Origin: Campylobacter hyointestinalis subsp. lawsonii
GTDB taxonomy: Bacteria; Campylobacterota; Campylobacteria; Campylobacterales; Campylobacteraceae
Reading direction: 5' to 3'
Assembly (NCBI RefSeq): GCF_013372165.1
Contig: NZ_CP053828.1
Location: forward strand, 1,054,001-1,118,000
Length of the DNA stretch: 64,000 nucleotides
Shown: piece by piece, positions 14,270-24,107 of the stretch
How the letters are laid out: the number at the start of each line of letters is the position of its first letter
Numbering within the stretch: position 1 is the stretch's first letter
Translations under genes and position numbers: made by a program
Notes under the pieces: model-generated
Database searches by the model: none
What the model saw: only the letters and a program-made list of their open reading frames with translations
Told to the model about the DNA's origin: nothing

Positions 14270-16593
14270 ATGAAAGGATTTAAACTTTCTTTGGTGCTGG
14301 CTTCAGCGCTTATGACAATGGGGGGGGGTCGAGCCTTTTAGCAGCAGACATTAATCCCAATAAAGCGCGGGTTCTAGGTGATTACTCTCAAGCTTTAAAC
14401 AACGCTAATGACGCTAGCAGTTATAAAACACAATTTGCAACAGATATAGCAAATTTTAAAAATTCTGCTAAGCAGATACAAGATTTAGCTGATGAATTCA
14501 CAAAAGCCACAAAAGATTTATCATTCACTGGTGCTGGAGCAAATGTAGCAACCGCTGTAAATGCAGAACAAGGCGTATTGATAAATGACGGCAAAAATGA
14601 CATTAAAATAAAAGCAGATAAACAAGCTGATGCAAAAGCTCTCGCTGCAAAAGTTGCTAGTGATATTAAAACACTATTTTCTAATATAGCAGCAAAAGAT
14701 GCTAAAGGCAACTTTGATATAAAAAATGTAGCCGAAAATGCTTCTAAAATTTACGCAACTCTAAATACTGATCTAGCAAATGATTTACTAGCTACAAACG
14801 TAGCAGCAGGCAAAGATCAACCAACTGTATATGATCTAATTAATACCATATACAAAGACGCAACTGGTACTGGTGCCACAAAAGCAGCTGCAGATGCAAA
14901 TCTAAAAGCATTACAAGCACTTCAACCAAAAATAGTAAAAGTTATTGATGATTTCGTAGCTAAAGCAGATGCGTTAAATAAAACTTTTAGAAATGCAGGA
15001 GTTGATCTTGGTTTTATTAGTAATGGTTTAGTTGCTGCAAATAGTGCTGTTTTTACACCAGAACATCAAAAAGAATACGCAAAAGAATATGCAGAATATA
15101 CTAAACAATTAGCTATAGCTAATGCAAAGATTAAAGTATTAGCAGCAGCTAATGTGGCTAAATTAAACGCTGGAACTAATTTAGAAACAGCAAAAGGCAC
15201 TACGATAACAAACGCCACAATAACTGGTCTTGCAGGTACAGGTATCACTATAGACACTACAAATTATGATGCAGTAACACTACAAAGTTTATTAGCTGAT
15301 AATACTATAACAGATGCGCAAATACAAGCTTATAACGAACTTATAGCAGCTTTAAACGAAATGAAAAAGCAGCTAAATAGAGTAGCCGTTGGTAGTTCAT
15401 TTGCAGATGTAGCAAAAAACAGTAAATCAAATGTAGTAAAATCGCTAGATGAAGCTGGTTTGAAAAACTTGGTAGTTAATAATATAAATTTAGTAACTAC
15501 AGATGTAAACGGAGCTGTTACAGATGCAACTATAGCTCAAGATATCGCAGAGCAGATAGAAAAACCTATCAGAGAAGCAAGCAACTCTCTAAGCAATGTT
15601 ATAGGCGGTGGTTTTAACGCTCCAGCTGCTGCTTTATCTATGACAAACCAAACAAATACTATGACTAGACTTGCTAAACTTAGCACTCCATATAGCAAAG
15701 ATCTTGCTTTAGCTAGTGCTATAAAAAATATGGACGGCTTAGAGGTAGCAAGTGGCGACAACTCTGCACTATCAAGTATCATAAAAGAATACACAGATAG
15801 ATTTAACTATGATAACTCTGTATATGCAAACGTCATAGGAGCTAAAGGATACACAGATAATGGCGATCCAAAACTTTATGGATTTAGCGTAGGATATGAT
15901 AGAAGTTTTGATAACTTCTTGGTTGGTTCATACTTCACTTATGCAAAATCAAGTCTAGATACAAGCTATTTAGAGAGTGAAGCAGACAACTTTGAGCTTG
16001 GAATTTATAGTCGTGCTTACCTTGGCGATAGCGAGGTTGATACTACACTAAGCTTTGGTATAGGTAAAAACGATATAAACAACTATAAGCTTCTAAATGA
16101 GTATCTAAGTGGCGATTATGATTCTAAATTTATAAATTTAGCTGCGACTTACGGTTATGTAGTTAAAGCTCAAAATAGCCTATTTATCAAACCATTTATC
16201 GGACTAAATTACGCATACAACAAAAACGATAGCTTTACTCTAAGCAATGCTGTAATGGGTCAAGATTTTGACAAAATAGATGGTTCAACTCTTAGTGCAA
16301 ACTTAGGTGTAGAGCTTAGAAAATACCTAAGTGACGGAAGCTTTATGTTTGTAACTCCTAGCGTTGAGCAAGAACTTAGCGTAAGCAGAGATGACTTGGT
16401 GTCTAAATTTAGAGGCGCTAGCACTTCATTTACTACACAAGCAGATGAGACAAAAGATACTTATGCTAAAGTGATAGCAGGTGGCGAGTATGCAGTGACA
16501 AAAGACTTCTCTGCTACTGTAAGTGCTGGTTTTAAAACAAACGGAGACGATAGATACGTCAATGGAAGCCTAGGCTTAAAATATAAATTCTAA
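14270..16593 (+). CDS. Phase-variable autotransporter adhesin-like protein, OFF in this sequence
   Basis: The start is an ATG with a strong ribosome binding site and a signal peptide (MKGFKLSLVLASALMTM). With G9 the frame then ends at a TAG at 14339. The downstream frame is open from about 14329 to 16593 and continues the signal sequence (SSLLAADINPN). G7 or G10 would join both parts into a protein of about 775 residues. The passenger (to about residue 500) is Ala/Asp/Lys-rich and mostly helical. The C-terminal ~270 residues form an autotransporter beta-domain with alternating strands, ending in LGLKYKF with terminal Phe. An internal ATG at 14578 could start translation but would lack a signal peptide. 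The passenger matches no adhesin I know; the role is inferred as surface contact. Confidence 0.85.
14320..14328 (+). repeat. G9 slippage tract in the signal-peptide region
   Basis: The tract runs from the G of codon 17 (ATG). Frame arithmetic from the ATG at 14270 shows that G9 leads to the TAG at 14339, while G7 or G10 opens the full gene. Poly-G contingency tracts are the usual phase-variation device of Campylobacter. Confidence 0.88.
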
Positions 16594-16623
16594 TATACTA
16601 GGTATCTTAGAATGCTAATTAAA

Positions 16624-16688
16624 CTGCCATCTTTTGATGGCGGTCATTTCTCTCCTTTTGATCGCAAGAGTTGCAATTCTCTTGTGAT
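16624..16688. terminator. Two hairpins between convergent autotransporter and murF
   Basis: GCCATC-TTTT-GATGGC (about 16624-16641) and GATCGCAAGAG...CTCTTGTGATC (16659-16688) lie between the two stop codons. They probably end transcription from both sides. U runs are short. Confidence 0.5.
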
Positions 16689-16718
16689 CTATACCAACAT
16701 ATAAAAAATTTATCTTGA

Positions 16719-18143
16719 TTATATAAAGCTTGGAGCGTCGTTACTAAAAAGTATAAGATCGCCACTAGTCGTATTTTGGCTCAAAAACTCTTGTATTTTT
16801 GACTTATCTTTTAGGATTATTACTTCAGGATTACTCAAAAATTTAGTAAGAGCCTTCTCATTTATGCCACTTGTTATCACGACTACGTCAAAAATTTCAT
16901 TTATGCTTTTAGATAGCTCTTCATTTAGCTCATCGTCTGCTTCGACGATACCAGGAGTAAGCAAAATCTTTCTACCACTATAACTTTTTACTAGCTCATA
17001 GCTTTGTTTCATACCTTTTAAATTTCCGTTAAAACTATCATCGATGATGATTTTTCCACCAGCATCAAGTCTCTCTAGCCTATGCTCTACATTTTTTAAA
17101 TTTAAAACGCTCATCTTTAAAGTGTCTTGTTTTACGCCAAGTTTTAACGCTAGTAAAACAGAAGCGGCGATATTTTGCGCGTTAAATGCGCCTAAAAGTT
17201 TTGAGCTAAACCAAGTATCATTTAGCTTAAATTTAATACCATCTAGATTTGCACTTATATCACTGACTTTATTGTCATAAATACAAGTTTTTTCATCATC
17301 TTTTTTTAAAGTCGTGCTATGCAAAAACGCATATTCTAAGTTTTTACTGACAAGTGCTTCAAGCTTTGTGCTACGGATATTTTCTAAGCTTTTAAAATAC
17401 TCTATATGCATAGCTCCTATCTCTCCTACGATGACAAAATGCGGGTTTAAAAACTGAGCGATATCTTTTATGTCACCTTTAAGCCTAGCTCCTGCTTCGG
17501 CTATGTAAATTTGAGTGTTTGGCGTAAGATTTTCATTTATATCTTTTATGATACCTGCTAGAGTATTTACACTGCGAGGGGTTTTTAGGACATTGAAATC
17601 TTTTTCAAGCAAAGACGCGCAAAAGTTTTTCATACTAGTTTTACCAAAACTTGCCGTTATCAAAACTATCTTTAGATCAGGCATAGAAGCAAGCTTGTTT
17701 TTGGCACTATTTTTAAATTTGATATATAAAAGTTTTTCGTAAAACTCCATAAGTAAAAATGAGATAGCAAGTGAGAAAACTAAAACCAAAATTTGATTTA
17801 GCAAAAAATAACTAAAAATCAAAAAAGCAGAGATCAAAAAGCAAAAAAATCGTTTTATCCTACTTGTAAATACAAGTTTTTTATCAAGTTTTCTTTGCCA
17901 AAAAAACAGAACAACAAGATATAAACCTGCAAAAATAGGAGTTAAGCTTGACCAAAAAGTGCTAAAAATCGCAAAAACTCCAAATGGTATAATAGCAAAA
18001 TACAAATGCCAAAGTGGCTTTGTGTAGTGCAATAAGATACGCTCCCACTTATAGCTAAACCACTGCAAAGCAGTTATAAGGTAGTAGCCAAGCCCTAGCG
18101 TAAAAAGAAGAGTAGAGGCAAGTAAGTATATATTTTCTAGCAT
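16719..18143 (-). CDS. murF: UDP-MurNAc-tripeptide--D-Ala-D-Ala ligase MurF, with a membrane N-terminus
   Basis: The ATP-grasping central domain begins at about residue 157 with LITASFGKTSMKNF (P-loop; the first Gly is Ala). Then come TPRSVNTLAGI, YIAEAGARLKGDI and IGEIGAMHIEYFKS, and near 360 the C-terminal domain with DDSFNGNLKGMKQS, a MurF hallmark. The usual soluble N-terminal UDP-binding domain is absent; in its place are about 140 residues with several hydrophobic helices, as in the C. jejuni protein. The gene starts a run murF-hydrolase-Phd-like-ddl-ruvA-fapA-like in reverse order, with ddl making the D-Ala-D-Ala that MurF adds. Confidence 0.9.
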   Translation of the reverse strand: MLENIYLLASTLLFTLGLGYYLITALQWFSYKWERILLHYTKPLWHLYFAIIPFGVFAIFSTFWSSLTPIFAGLYLVVLFFWQRKLDKKLVFTSRIKRFFCFLISAFLIFSYFLLNQILVLVFSLAISFLLMEFYEKLLYIKFKNSAKNKLASMPDLKIVLITASFGKTSMKNFCASLLEKDFNVLKTPRSVNTLAGIIKDINENLTPNTQIYIAEAGARLKGDIKDIAQFLNPHFVIVGEIGAMHIEYFKSLENIRSTKLEALVSKNLEYAFLHSTTLKKDDEKTCIYDNKVSDISANLDGIKFKLNDTWFSSKLLGAFNAQNIAASVLLALKLGVKQDTLKMSVLNLKNVEHRLERLDAGGKIIIDDSFNGNLKGMKQSYELVKSYSGRKILLTPGIVEADDELNEELSKSINEIFDVVVITSGINEKALTKFLSNPEVIILKDKSKIQEFLSQNTTSGDLILFSNDAPSFI

Positions 18144-18145
18144 TT

Positions 18146-18862
18146 TTAATCTCTGTTTTGAATGGTTTTTGTGATAAACTCTGCGTGAAGTAAAAAGAAA
18201 AAATGATCTCCACTTAGTGGATAGAATTCGCTATTTTTGATGATTCTTGCTATTTCTTCGCCACTTTTTAAAGGCGTTGCTCTGTCTTCTTTACCCCAAA
18301 ACAGATAAGCTTTGCCTTTGTAATTTTTAAAAATATTATAGAAATTCTCATCAACAACATTTTTTAGCGTCTCATACATCTCTTTACTCATTCCAGCTAC
18401 GTCTTTTGACGCAAAAAATTTATAAAATTTACCAAAACCGATAAGCTTTAAAAATTTAAATATTTTGATCTTAAGTCTTACTAAAAATGGCTTCTTTTGA
18501 ATGATTCCAGCACTGCTAAGAAGTATTAAATTTGGTGGATTTAGCAAAGTCGCTACTTTGCCACCAAAACTATGGCCTAGGATAAACTCAGGCTTAAGAT
18601 CAAGCTTGTTTAAAAACTCTCGAACGATATTAGCATAATCTTTCGTATATAAAGGATGATTTAGAGGGCTATTTCCAAAGCCGGGAAGATCGATATAAAT
18701 TTGTTTTAAATTTGTAAAATATGGTAAAAAAGCCTTTTTCATTATCTCTTTATTTGCACCCCAACCGTGAAGTATGAGTATGCAAGGCTCCAAAGTAGGA
18801 TTAAATATCTCATAGCTAATAGTGTATTTATGACTTTTGATAGTTACTTCTTTACTTGCCAT
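18146..18862 (-). CDS. Alpha/beta hydrolase fold protein
   Basis: The protein (238 aa) has the oxyanion region LILHGWGANKEIM near residue 30, the nucleophile elbow GHSFGGK (Ser near 97), an acid in FWGKEDRATPL and the catalytic His in LSGDHFFFL near residue 222. This is a complete triad, so it is probably an active esterase or lipase-like enzyme. The substrate is unknown. It sits 2 bases before murF and overlaps the Phd-like gene by 11 bases. The same neighbour order is known in C. jejuni. Confidence 0.82.
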   Translation of the reverse strand: MASKEVTIKSHKYTISYEIFNPTLEPCILILHGWGANKEIMKKAFLPYFTNLKQIYIDLPGFGNSPLNHPLYTKDYANIVREFLNKLDLKPEFILGHSFGGKVATLLNPPNLILLSSAGIIQKKPFLVRLKIKIFKFLKLIGFGKFYKFFASKDVAGMSKEMYETLKNVVDENFYNIFKNYKGKAYLFWGKEDRATPLKSGEEIARIIKNSEFYPLSGDHFFFLLHAEFITKTIQNRD

Positions 18863-19088
18863 CTTCTTCCTTTTTTACTTTTTTTGTTGTATAAATAGCT
18901 TCTAGCAAAACTACGGCTTCATTTAGTCTTTCATACTCATCCATATTTAAAAGCACAGCTTCAAAGCGATTGTTTTTAACTATAAAAGCTCTTTTCATCT
19001 CGGCTTTTGAAACTTTTGTAAGGATAGAGCTGAAATTTCTAACGACCTCTGTGGCAGTATATACTTCGTTTTTACTAAATGTAGCCAT
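18852..19088 (-). CDS. Phd/YefM-like small protein without a toxin partner
   Basis: The 78 residues show the Phd/YefM N-terminal pattern: TATEVVRNFSSILTKVSKAEMKRAFIVKNNRFEAVLLNMDEYERL is the DNA-binding/dimer fold of that antitoxin family. No RelE- or Doc-like gene follows; the next gene overlaps it and is a hydrolase. The position inside the peptidoglycan run is conserved in C. jejuni, so it may be a domesticated regulator rather than an addiction module. Start ATG with the ribosome binding site AAGGA. Confidence 0.7.
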   Translation of the reverse strand: MATFSKNEVYTATEVVRNFSSILTKVSKAEMKRAFIVKNNRFEAVLLNMDEYERLNEAVVLLEAIYTTKKVKKEEDGK

Positions 19089-19154
19089 ATTGCGTCCTTA
19101 TGTAGAATTTTACACAAAATTCTACATAAATTTGGCTTAAAACATTTTAAAGTA

Positions 19155-20192
19155 TCAGTTTAGTTTGCCTTTATTACTTGTTATGGAGTGTATAAATTTA
19201 TAATCAATCTGTATATTTTTAGGTAATTTTATAGAGTTAGCTAGTTTTTGCACTGAAGTGCTAAAGTCAGCAAATAGATAGTTTGCCATACTTCCTGGGT
19301 TTGGATTTATCTCATTTAGATAAATTTCATTTTCATATACAAAAAAATCACACCTTATTAGAGCGCCATCAAAGTTTCCGCCATCATAAATATCCATAAA
19401 AGCTTTTTTTATGCCCTCTTTTAACTCTTCGCTGATACTTGCTTCTACTGAAGTGCGACTTGAAAAACTCATATATTTTTGCTCAAAATCAAGAAATTCT
19501 TTTTTTGTCGGCTCTTCTATGAGCGAAAACTCAAACTCATCGCCAACCCTAAATCCAGCTAGATTAAACTCTCTAATGCCACTCATAAAAGGCTCCACTA
19601 AGATATCACTATCAAACTCAAAAGCCACGTCCAAAGCATACTCAAGCTCACTAAGATTATGCACTATACTTACTCCTATGCTACTTCCAAGACGAGCAGG
19701 TTTTAGGATAAATGGTAATTGCATTTTGATTTTATCATCTCTTTTTATCATCTCATAAGGCAGTGTTTTTACACCACATTTTAAAGCTAAAAGTTTAGTA
19801 AGCTCTTTGTTAAAACTAAGCACGCTCGCTTCAAGTCGTGGGCCTATAAACTTAAGACCATAAAACTCAAACATACCAGCGATCTTGCCATCTTCTCCAT
19901 CACTTCCGTGGATTAAATTTATATAACACTCAATATCAAGTTTTTTCATTCCAAAAAATGAATGAGTGGCAAAACCACCTTGTTGTAAATATAGCTTTTT
20001 AGAGTTTTTATACTTGCCACTACTAAAGAAATTTGCTCTCATATCTTTTTTATCTATCAGATAAAAATCTCTAAATTTATCTACAAATATAAAGCTAAGA
20101 TCGGCTTTTAAAACATTTTTAACTGACACAGCTGAAACTATACTTATCTCGTGCTCAAAACTATTTCCACCAAATACTATACCAAATTTCAT
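19155..20192 (-). CDS. ddl: D-alanine--D-alanine ligase
   Basis: This ATP-grasp ligase (345 aa) makes the D-Ala-D-Ala dipeptide that MurF adds to the wall precursor. It shows [18 protein letters not shown] at the N-terminus, [13 protein letters not shown] near 95, [17 protein letters not shown] near 180, and the metal-binding [11 protein letters not shown] near the end. The serine of the usual HGxxGEDG loop is kept (HGSDGEDG). I take the ATG preceded by AAGGAAATTTG rather than the TTG one codon upstream. It lies 9 bases after ruvA. Confidence 0.96.
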   Translation of the reverse strand: MKFGIVFGGNSFEHEISIVSAVSVKNVLKADLSFIFVDKFRDFYLIDKKDMRANFFSSGKYKNSKKLYLQQGGFATHSFFGMKKLDIECYINLIHGSDGEDGKIAGMFEFYGLKFIGPRLEASVLSFNKELTKLLALKCGVKTLPYEMIKRDDKIKMQLPFILKPARLGSSIGVSIVHNLSELEYALDVAFEFDSDILVEPFMSGIREFNLAGFRVGDEFEFSLIEEPTKKEFLDFEQKYMSFSSRTSVEASISEELKEGIKKAFMDIYDGGNFDGALIRCDFFVYENEIYLNEINPNPGSMANYLFADFSTSVQKLANSIKLPKNIQIDYKFIHSITSNKGKLN

Positions 20193-20201
20193 CAAATTTC
20201 C

Positions 20202-20756
20202 TTAAGCAAGTTTTTTAAGCGCTTCTTTTATAAGTGAAGTCGTGTCGCCACTCACGCATTCGCTAAGCACTTTTGAAATTCTATCTCTTTTAAAACCTAA
20301 ACTCTCAAGAGCCATAAACGCTTCATTTTGATAACTCTCCATAGAGCTTATCTCGCTAAATTTAGCATCGCTTAGCTGAGCGATGAGAGTTCTAGCAGTC
20401 TTTGGCCCGATACCAGGAACTCTTCTTAAAGTCTCAGAATCTCCATTTATTATCGCTCTACTAAAATCATCTGGGCTTAGAGAAGAACATACCGCCATAG
20501 CAGTCGCAGCACCTATACCATTTACCTTTAAAAGCATTTCAAAAATGCGTTGCTCACTCTCTTTGATAAAGCCATAAAGTAAATTTGCATCTTCTCTGAT
20601 GATCTGAGTAATAAAAAGCTCTACATTGTCGCCTTTATTTAAATTTGAGCTTGTAAAAAGCGATATAAAAACGCCATACGTTACGCCACAAGGCAGTTTT
20701 AGCCAAATGCTAGTTGGCTCTTTTTTTGTGATTATTCCTTCTATTGCTTTTATCAT
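20202..20756 (-). CDS. ruvA: Holliday junction DNA helicase subunit RuvA
   Basis: The protein (184 aa) has the three RuvA domains: an OB fold (residues 1-63), the helix-hairpin-helix pair with VNGIGAATAMAVCSSL and VPGIGPKTARTLIAQL (about 70-125), and a C-terminal domain III that contacts RuvB (ALESLGFKRDRISKVL). It binds four-way junctions and loads RuvB for branch migration. It overlaps the upstream FapA-like gene by 4 bases and precedes ddl. Confidence 0.96.
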   Translation of the reverse strand: MIKAIEGIITKKEPTSIWLKLPCGVTYGVFISLFTSSNLNKGDNVELFITQIIREDANLLYGFIKESEQRIFEMLLKVNGIGAATAMAVCSSLSPDDFSRAIINGDSETLRRVPGIGPKTARTLIAQLSDAKFSEISSMESYQNEAFMALESLGFKRDRISKVLSECVSGDTTSLIKEALKKLA

Positions 20757-22636
20757 AGGTCTATCTCGTTTGATTTTTTTATCTCATACACATCTTCATC
20801 TGCTACGACTAGATGCTTAAGCATAATGAGCTTTGCTAGTTCGTTCTCTTTTGTGCTATATACGATCTCTTTTTTAGGTTCTATTAGTTTAAATTTGATC
20901 TCATTTAGCTCTTTCCATCTATCTTTATTTATGATCTTAGCATCAAAAACCATACTTTGCATCTGTTTTAACTCATCGTGCAAATTATCTAAAGCTGCTT
21001 TTTTTCTTTGAAATTCTTTTAGTGCTGTGTTGTACTCTTGGACTAAAGCTTGAAAATCTTTTAGTTTATTGATAAATGATATCGGCGGAGTTTTAGAATC
21101 GTTTCTTAGCTCTTCTATCCTCTGTTTTATCAAATTTACAGACTCTTTGTTTGATTCTATAACGCTTCGTTTTTTCTTTAGTTCTCTTGGTGTAGAGGCT
21201 ATCTCATTTTGAATATTTGAGATCTTTTGCATATATTCGTTAAATTTATCTTCATAATCCAAAATCTTAGCGGCGTCTATTATAAATTTATTATTGCTAC
21301 CTTTTAGCTCATCTACTTGCACTATAACTGAAGCTGTTATATTTACGTTAGAAAATAGCTTTCCTATATAGACTTCAGATGCTATTATCTCTCCGCCTAT
21401 AGCCGAATTTATCGTAGCTTTTTTAGCTTTTACATAACCGCCCTCTAGTCTATCGATAGTAGCTTCATCACAAGTAAGCTTTCCTAAATGCACAGAGATA
21501 AAAGCGCTTTGTGCTTCGATAGTGGATTTGGCGTGAGTCTGTCCGCCTATACTCACTTCTTTAGCAACTATACGTGCGTTTTTTGCTACATTTCCTTCTA
21601 CATTTAGCTTAGTAGTTTCTATGCTCATGCCAGTACCTACTGCATCTTTTAAAACATCGCTTTCTTTTATATTGATTTTTACATCTTTATTTAATCCTGC
21701 TTCTATAGAACCTGTAGTTTTAAAGCTTACTTCATTGACATCTAGTTCATCTGCGATATCATAAGTATCTTTTTCTTTGCTTACGTATCCGTTTTTTTTC
21801 GCAAAATACTTTATGCTATTTTCATCTTCACGCATTTCGATATTATCAGTATAATTTATCTGAACTTGATTTGCTATTTTAGGTTCATTTACCGGTATAA
21901 GCTCACCTTTTACATTTCTTCCTGGAACTCCAAATTTAGGTTTTATATACTCGATGATAAGCTCACCTGGGCTAACGCTTTGGATAAATCCGCGGTTTGC
22001 ATAATCGACTTTATCTTCTTTATTGTCTTTTTTTGCTTTGTTAATGTAATAGTAAATGATAGCATCATCTACACTTTGCAAAGGATCAAGTCCCAAAGCC
22101 ACCACAAATGTGACGCTTTTATCTATTATGCCTTTTATACGCAAAACAGAAGTTAGTCTTCTTATCTCTTTTAGCATTACAGAATTTCTTATACCTATCA
22201 AAACTCCGATTTTTATGAGTCTTTTATAGATTGTGTTTATGAGCTCTGATTCAAATGTAGGTGTGTATTTTACATCTAAGCTCTCTTTTATAGTTGCGAC
22301 TATCTTTGTCATACTTTTATTTGCACCAAAAGAAATTTTAGGCATCAAAGAAGCACTTCTAGTACTTTTATCAAAATACTCTACATTATAGCTTTGTGAT
22401 ATAACAAGATTTTTGTTTGAAATAAACTCATCGTCGTTAAATATATTTAGAGATTTTTCATCAACATCTTTAAATTCGCTATCAGCGTCGGTTTTGTATT
22501 TTGTATATACGGCTAAAATATTAAAGTCTATATTATTTATATCTACGTTTGCTTTATGCGCTATATCTTCTAAATCTTCATAAACATTTTTTGTAGTTAT
22601 GACTACAGGAGACATAGCACCTTTTACTTCTGCCAT
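20753..22636 (-). CDS. FapA-like (DUF342) protein with coiled coil
   Basis: At 627 residues it shows the DUF342 features: a central part with SPGELIIEYIKPKFGVPGRNVKGELIP (about 225-250), a glycine-spaced beta-helix-like region (about 310-440; repeated GSIEAG, VEGNVAKNARIVAKEVSIGGQTHAKSTIEA pattern), and a charged coiled coil (about 455-570). DUF342 proteins are linked to polar localisation or surface polymer control, but no biochemical role is certain. It is the first gene of the run fapA-like-ruvA-ddl and faces cheB. Confidence 0.75.
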   Translation of the reverse strand: MAEVKGAMSPVVITTKNVYEDLEDIAHKANVDINNIDFNILAVYTKYKTDADSEFKDVDEKSLNIFNDDEFISNKNLVISQSYNVEYFDKSTRSASLMPKISFGANKSMTKIVATIKESLDVKYTPTFESELINTIYKRLIKIGVLIGIRNSVMLKEIRRLTSVLRIKGIIDKSVTFVVALGLDPLQSVDDAIIYYYINKAKKDNKEDKVDYANRGFIQSVSPGELIIEYIKPKFGVPGRNVKGELIPVNEPKIANQVQINYTDNIEMREDENSIKYFAKKNGYVSKEKDTYDIADELDVNEVSFKTTGSIEAGLNKDVKINIKESDVLKDAVGTGMSIETTKLNVEGNVAKNARIVAKEVSIGGQTHAKSTIEAQSAFISVHLGKLTCDEATIDRLEGGYVKAKKATINSAIGGEIIASEVYIGKLFSNVNITASVIVQVDELKGSNNKFIIDAAKILDYEDKFNEYMQKISNIQNEIASTPRELKKKRSVIESNKESVNLIKQRIEELRNDSKTPPISFINKLKDFQALVQEYNTALKEFQRKKAALDNLHDELKQMQSMVFDAKIINKDRWKELNEIKFKLIEPKKEIVYSTKENELAKLIMLKHLVVADEDVYEIKKSNEIDL

Positions 22637-22715
22637 TTATATCCTTAATAATCTCAAAGAGTGAGTTAAAATTATAAACAAATATTTCTAAATTTGATAT
22701 AAAATAAAAAAATGA

Positions 22716-22721
22716 TATAAT
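22716..22721 (+). promoter_or_regulatory. Putative -10 box of cheB-cheR
   Basis: ATGATATAATTCC lies about 33 bases before the cheB start. The ribosome binding site CGGAG (22741-22745) is 8 bases from the TTG start. Confidence 0.5.
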
Positions 22722-22753
22722 TCCACACTATAAACTAAAACGGAGTTTCAAAT

Positions 22754-23320
22754 TTGAAACAAAAACTTGTATTAATAGGAGCCTCTACTGGAGGTCCAGG
22801 GCATCTAAGAGAGCTTTTTAGGGATATTATCTTACCACAAAATGTTTCTATAGTCATAGCTCAGCATATGAATAAAGCGTTTTTGCCAAGCTTTGTTAAA
22901 GAATTTAATAAAGATATAAAATCTGAAGCAACTATGGTCAAAGAAAAAGAGTTACTAAAAAATCAAATTTATATATGTGAAAAAAATAGTATCATACTAG
23001 ATACAAAACAGCTTATGATAAGTCCAGACAATAGTGGAATTCCAACTATATTTAATCCAAATGTAAATATGCTATTTTCTTCGGCGGTGAGTGCTTGTAA
23101 GTTTAGTGATGTTTTTGCTGTACTTTTAACAGGACTTGGCGATGATGGGGCGATAGGACTTGACAAACTATATAAATCAGGAGCAAAATGTATAGCCGAA
23201 AACGAAGAAACAGCAATAGTATATGGAATGCCAAAACGCGCCAAAGAGTTAAATCCAAAGCTAGAAACCGCAAATTTACACAATATAAAAATAGAATTAG
23301 AGAAATTTATAAATGAATGA
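22754..23320 (+). CDS. cheB: Chemotaxis methylesterase CheB, catalytic domain only
   Basis: The protein (188 aa) demethylates chemoreceptors. It shows the catalytic Ser in IGASTGGPGHLRE (residue about 11), the His in VIAQHMNKAFLPSF and the Asp in LLTGLGDDGAIGLDKL near 130. It lacks the N-terminal receiver domain of enteric CheB, so CheA cannot activate it by phosphorylation; the same is known in C. jejuni. TTG start chosen because of the CGGAG site. It overlaps cheR by 8 bases. Confidence 0.93.
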   Translation: MKQKLVLIGASTGGPGHLRELFRDIILPQNVSIVIAQHMNKAFLPSFVKEFNKDIKSEATMVKEKELLKNQIYICEKNSIILDTKQLMISPDNSGIPTIFNPNVNMLFSSAVSACKFSDVFAVLLTGLGDDGAIGLDKLYKSGAKCIAENEETAIVYGMPKRAKELNPKLETANLHNIKIELEKFINE

Positions 23321-24092
23321 TTTATCTTTAGAAAATCTAGATAAGATACTAGATGTAGCAAAGAGATTTAGCGGAAACGACCTTGCAAATAAAAAAGGAA
23401 TTTTAAAACATAGAATCACGAATTTTATGAATTTAAATTCCATAAAAGACGGCGATGAATTGCTGCAAAAAATTTCATACGATAGCTCTCTAAGACAAAA
23501 ATTTATAAATCTTATAACCGTAAATGAGACATATTTTTACAGAGAGTTAAAACAGCTAAATGCCATAATAGAATACGCAAATTCTCTAGGCGGATATGTA
23601 AATATACTCTGCATACCTTGTAGCAGTGGCGATGAAGTTTATTCACTAGCTATACTTACAAAAGCAGTAGGCATAGCAAACAAAGTAAAGATAACAGGAC
23701 TTGATATAAACTCAGAAGTCATAGAACAAGCTAAAAAAGGAATTTATGGCGAAAGAGCCGTAAAAAATTTGAATAATAAAGAACTTAATACATATTTTAC
23801 TAAAATAGAAGACAAATTTAAGATAAAAAAAGAGCTTTTAGGTAAAATTGAGTTTAAACAAGCAAATTTATTTGATCCAGAATTTCTAAAGCTTGGGACA
23901 TTTGATATAGTCAGCTCAAGAAATATGCTTATATATTTTGATGAAGCCCATAGACTAAATGCCATAGAGAGATTTGCTAAGATCTTAAAACCAAATGGAA
24001 GACTATATGTAGGAAATGCCGATCTAGTACCACACACTGATACTTATAAAAAAGTTATAAATAGCAGTACTAGCTACTATGAGAAGTTATAG
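23313..24092 (+). CDS. cheR: Chemotaxis protein methyltransferase CheR
   Basis: The protein (259 aa) methylates glutamates of chemoreceptors using SAM. The N-terminal helical domain is followed by VNETYFYRELKQL near residue 69, the SAM-binding ILCIPCSSGDEVYSLAI near 96, GLDINSEVIEQAKKGIYGERAVKN near 130 and the SSRNMLIYFDE segment near 203. The usual NV(L/I) of the last motif is NML. It is encoded with cheB, giving both adaptation enzymes in one transcript. Confidence 0.95.
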   Translation: MNDLSLENLDKILDVAKRFSGNDLANKKGILKHRITNFMNLNSIKDGDELLQKISYDSSLRQKFINLITVNETYFYRELKQLNAIIEYANSLGGYVNILCIPCSSGDEVYSLAILTKAVGIANKVKITGLDINSEVIEQAKKGIYGERAVKNLNNKELNTYFTKIEDKFKIKKELLGKIEFKQANLFDPEFLKLGTFDIVSSRNMLIYFDEAHRLNAIERFAKILKPNGRLYVGNADLVPHTDTYKKVINSSTSYYEKL

Positions 24093-24107
24093 TTTATACT
24101 TCTCATA
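24078..24107. terminator. Bidirectional hairpin between cheR and the MFS gene
   Basis: TATGAGAAGT and ACTTCTCATA form a perfect 10-bp stem with a 10-base loop, right at the overlapping 3' ends of the two convergent genes. Confidence 0.65.

Noticed and set aside
14578-16593. A separate gene starting at the internal ATG 14578
   Set aside because: The open frame continues upstream to the G9 tract and the signal peptide; a start at 14578 would lack export signals and has no ribosome binding site.
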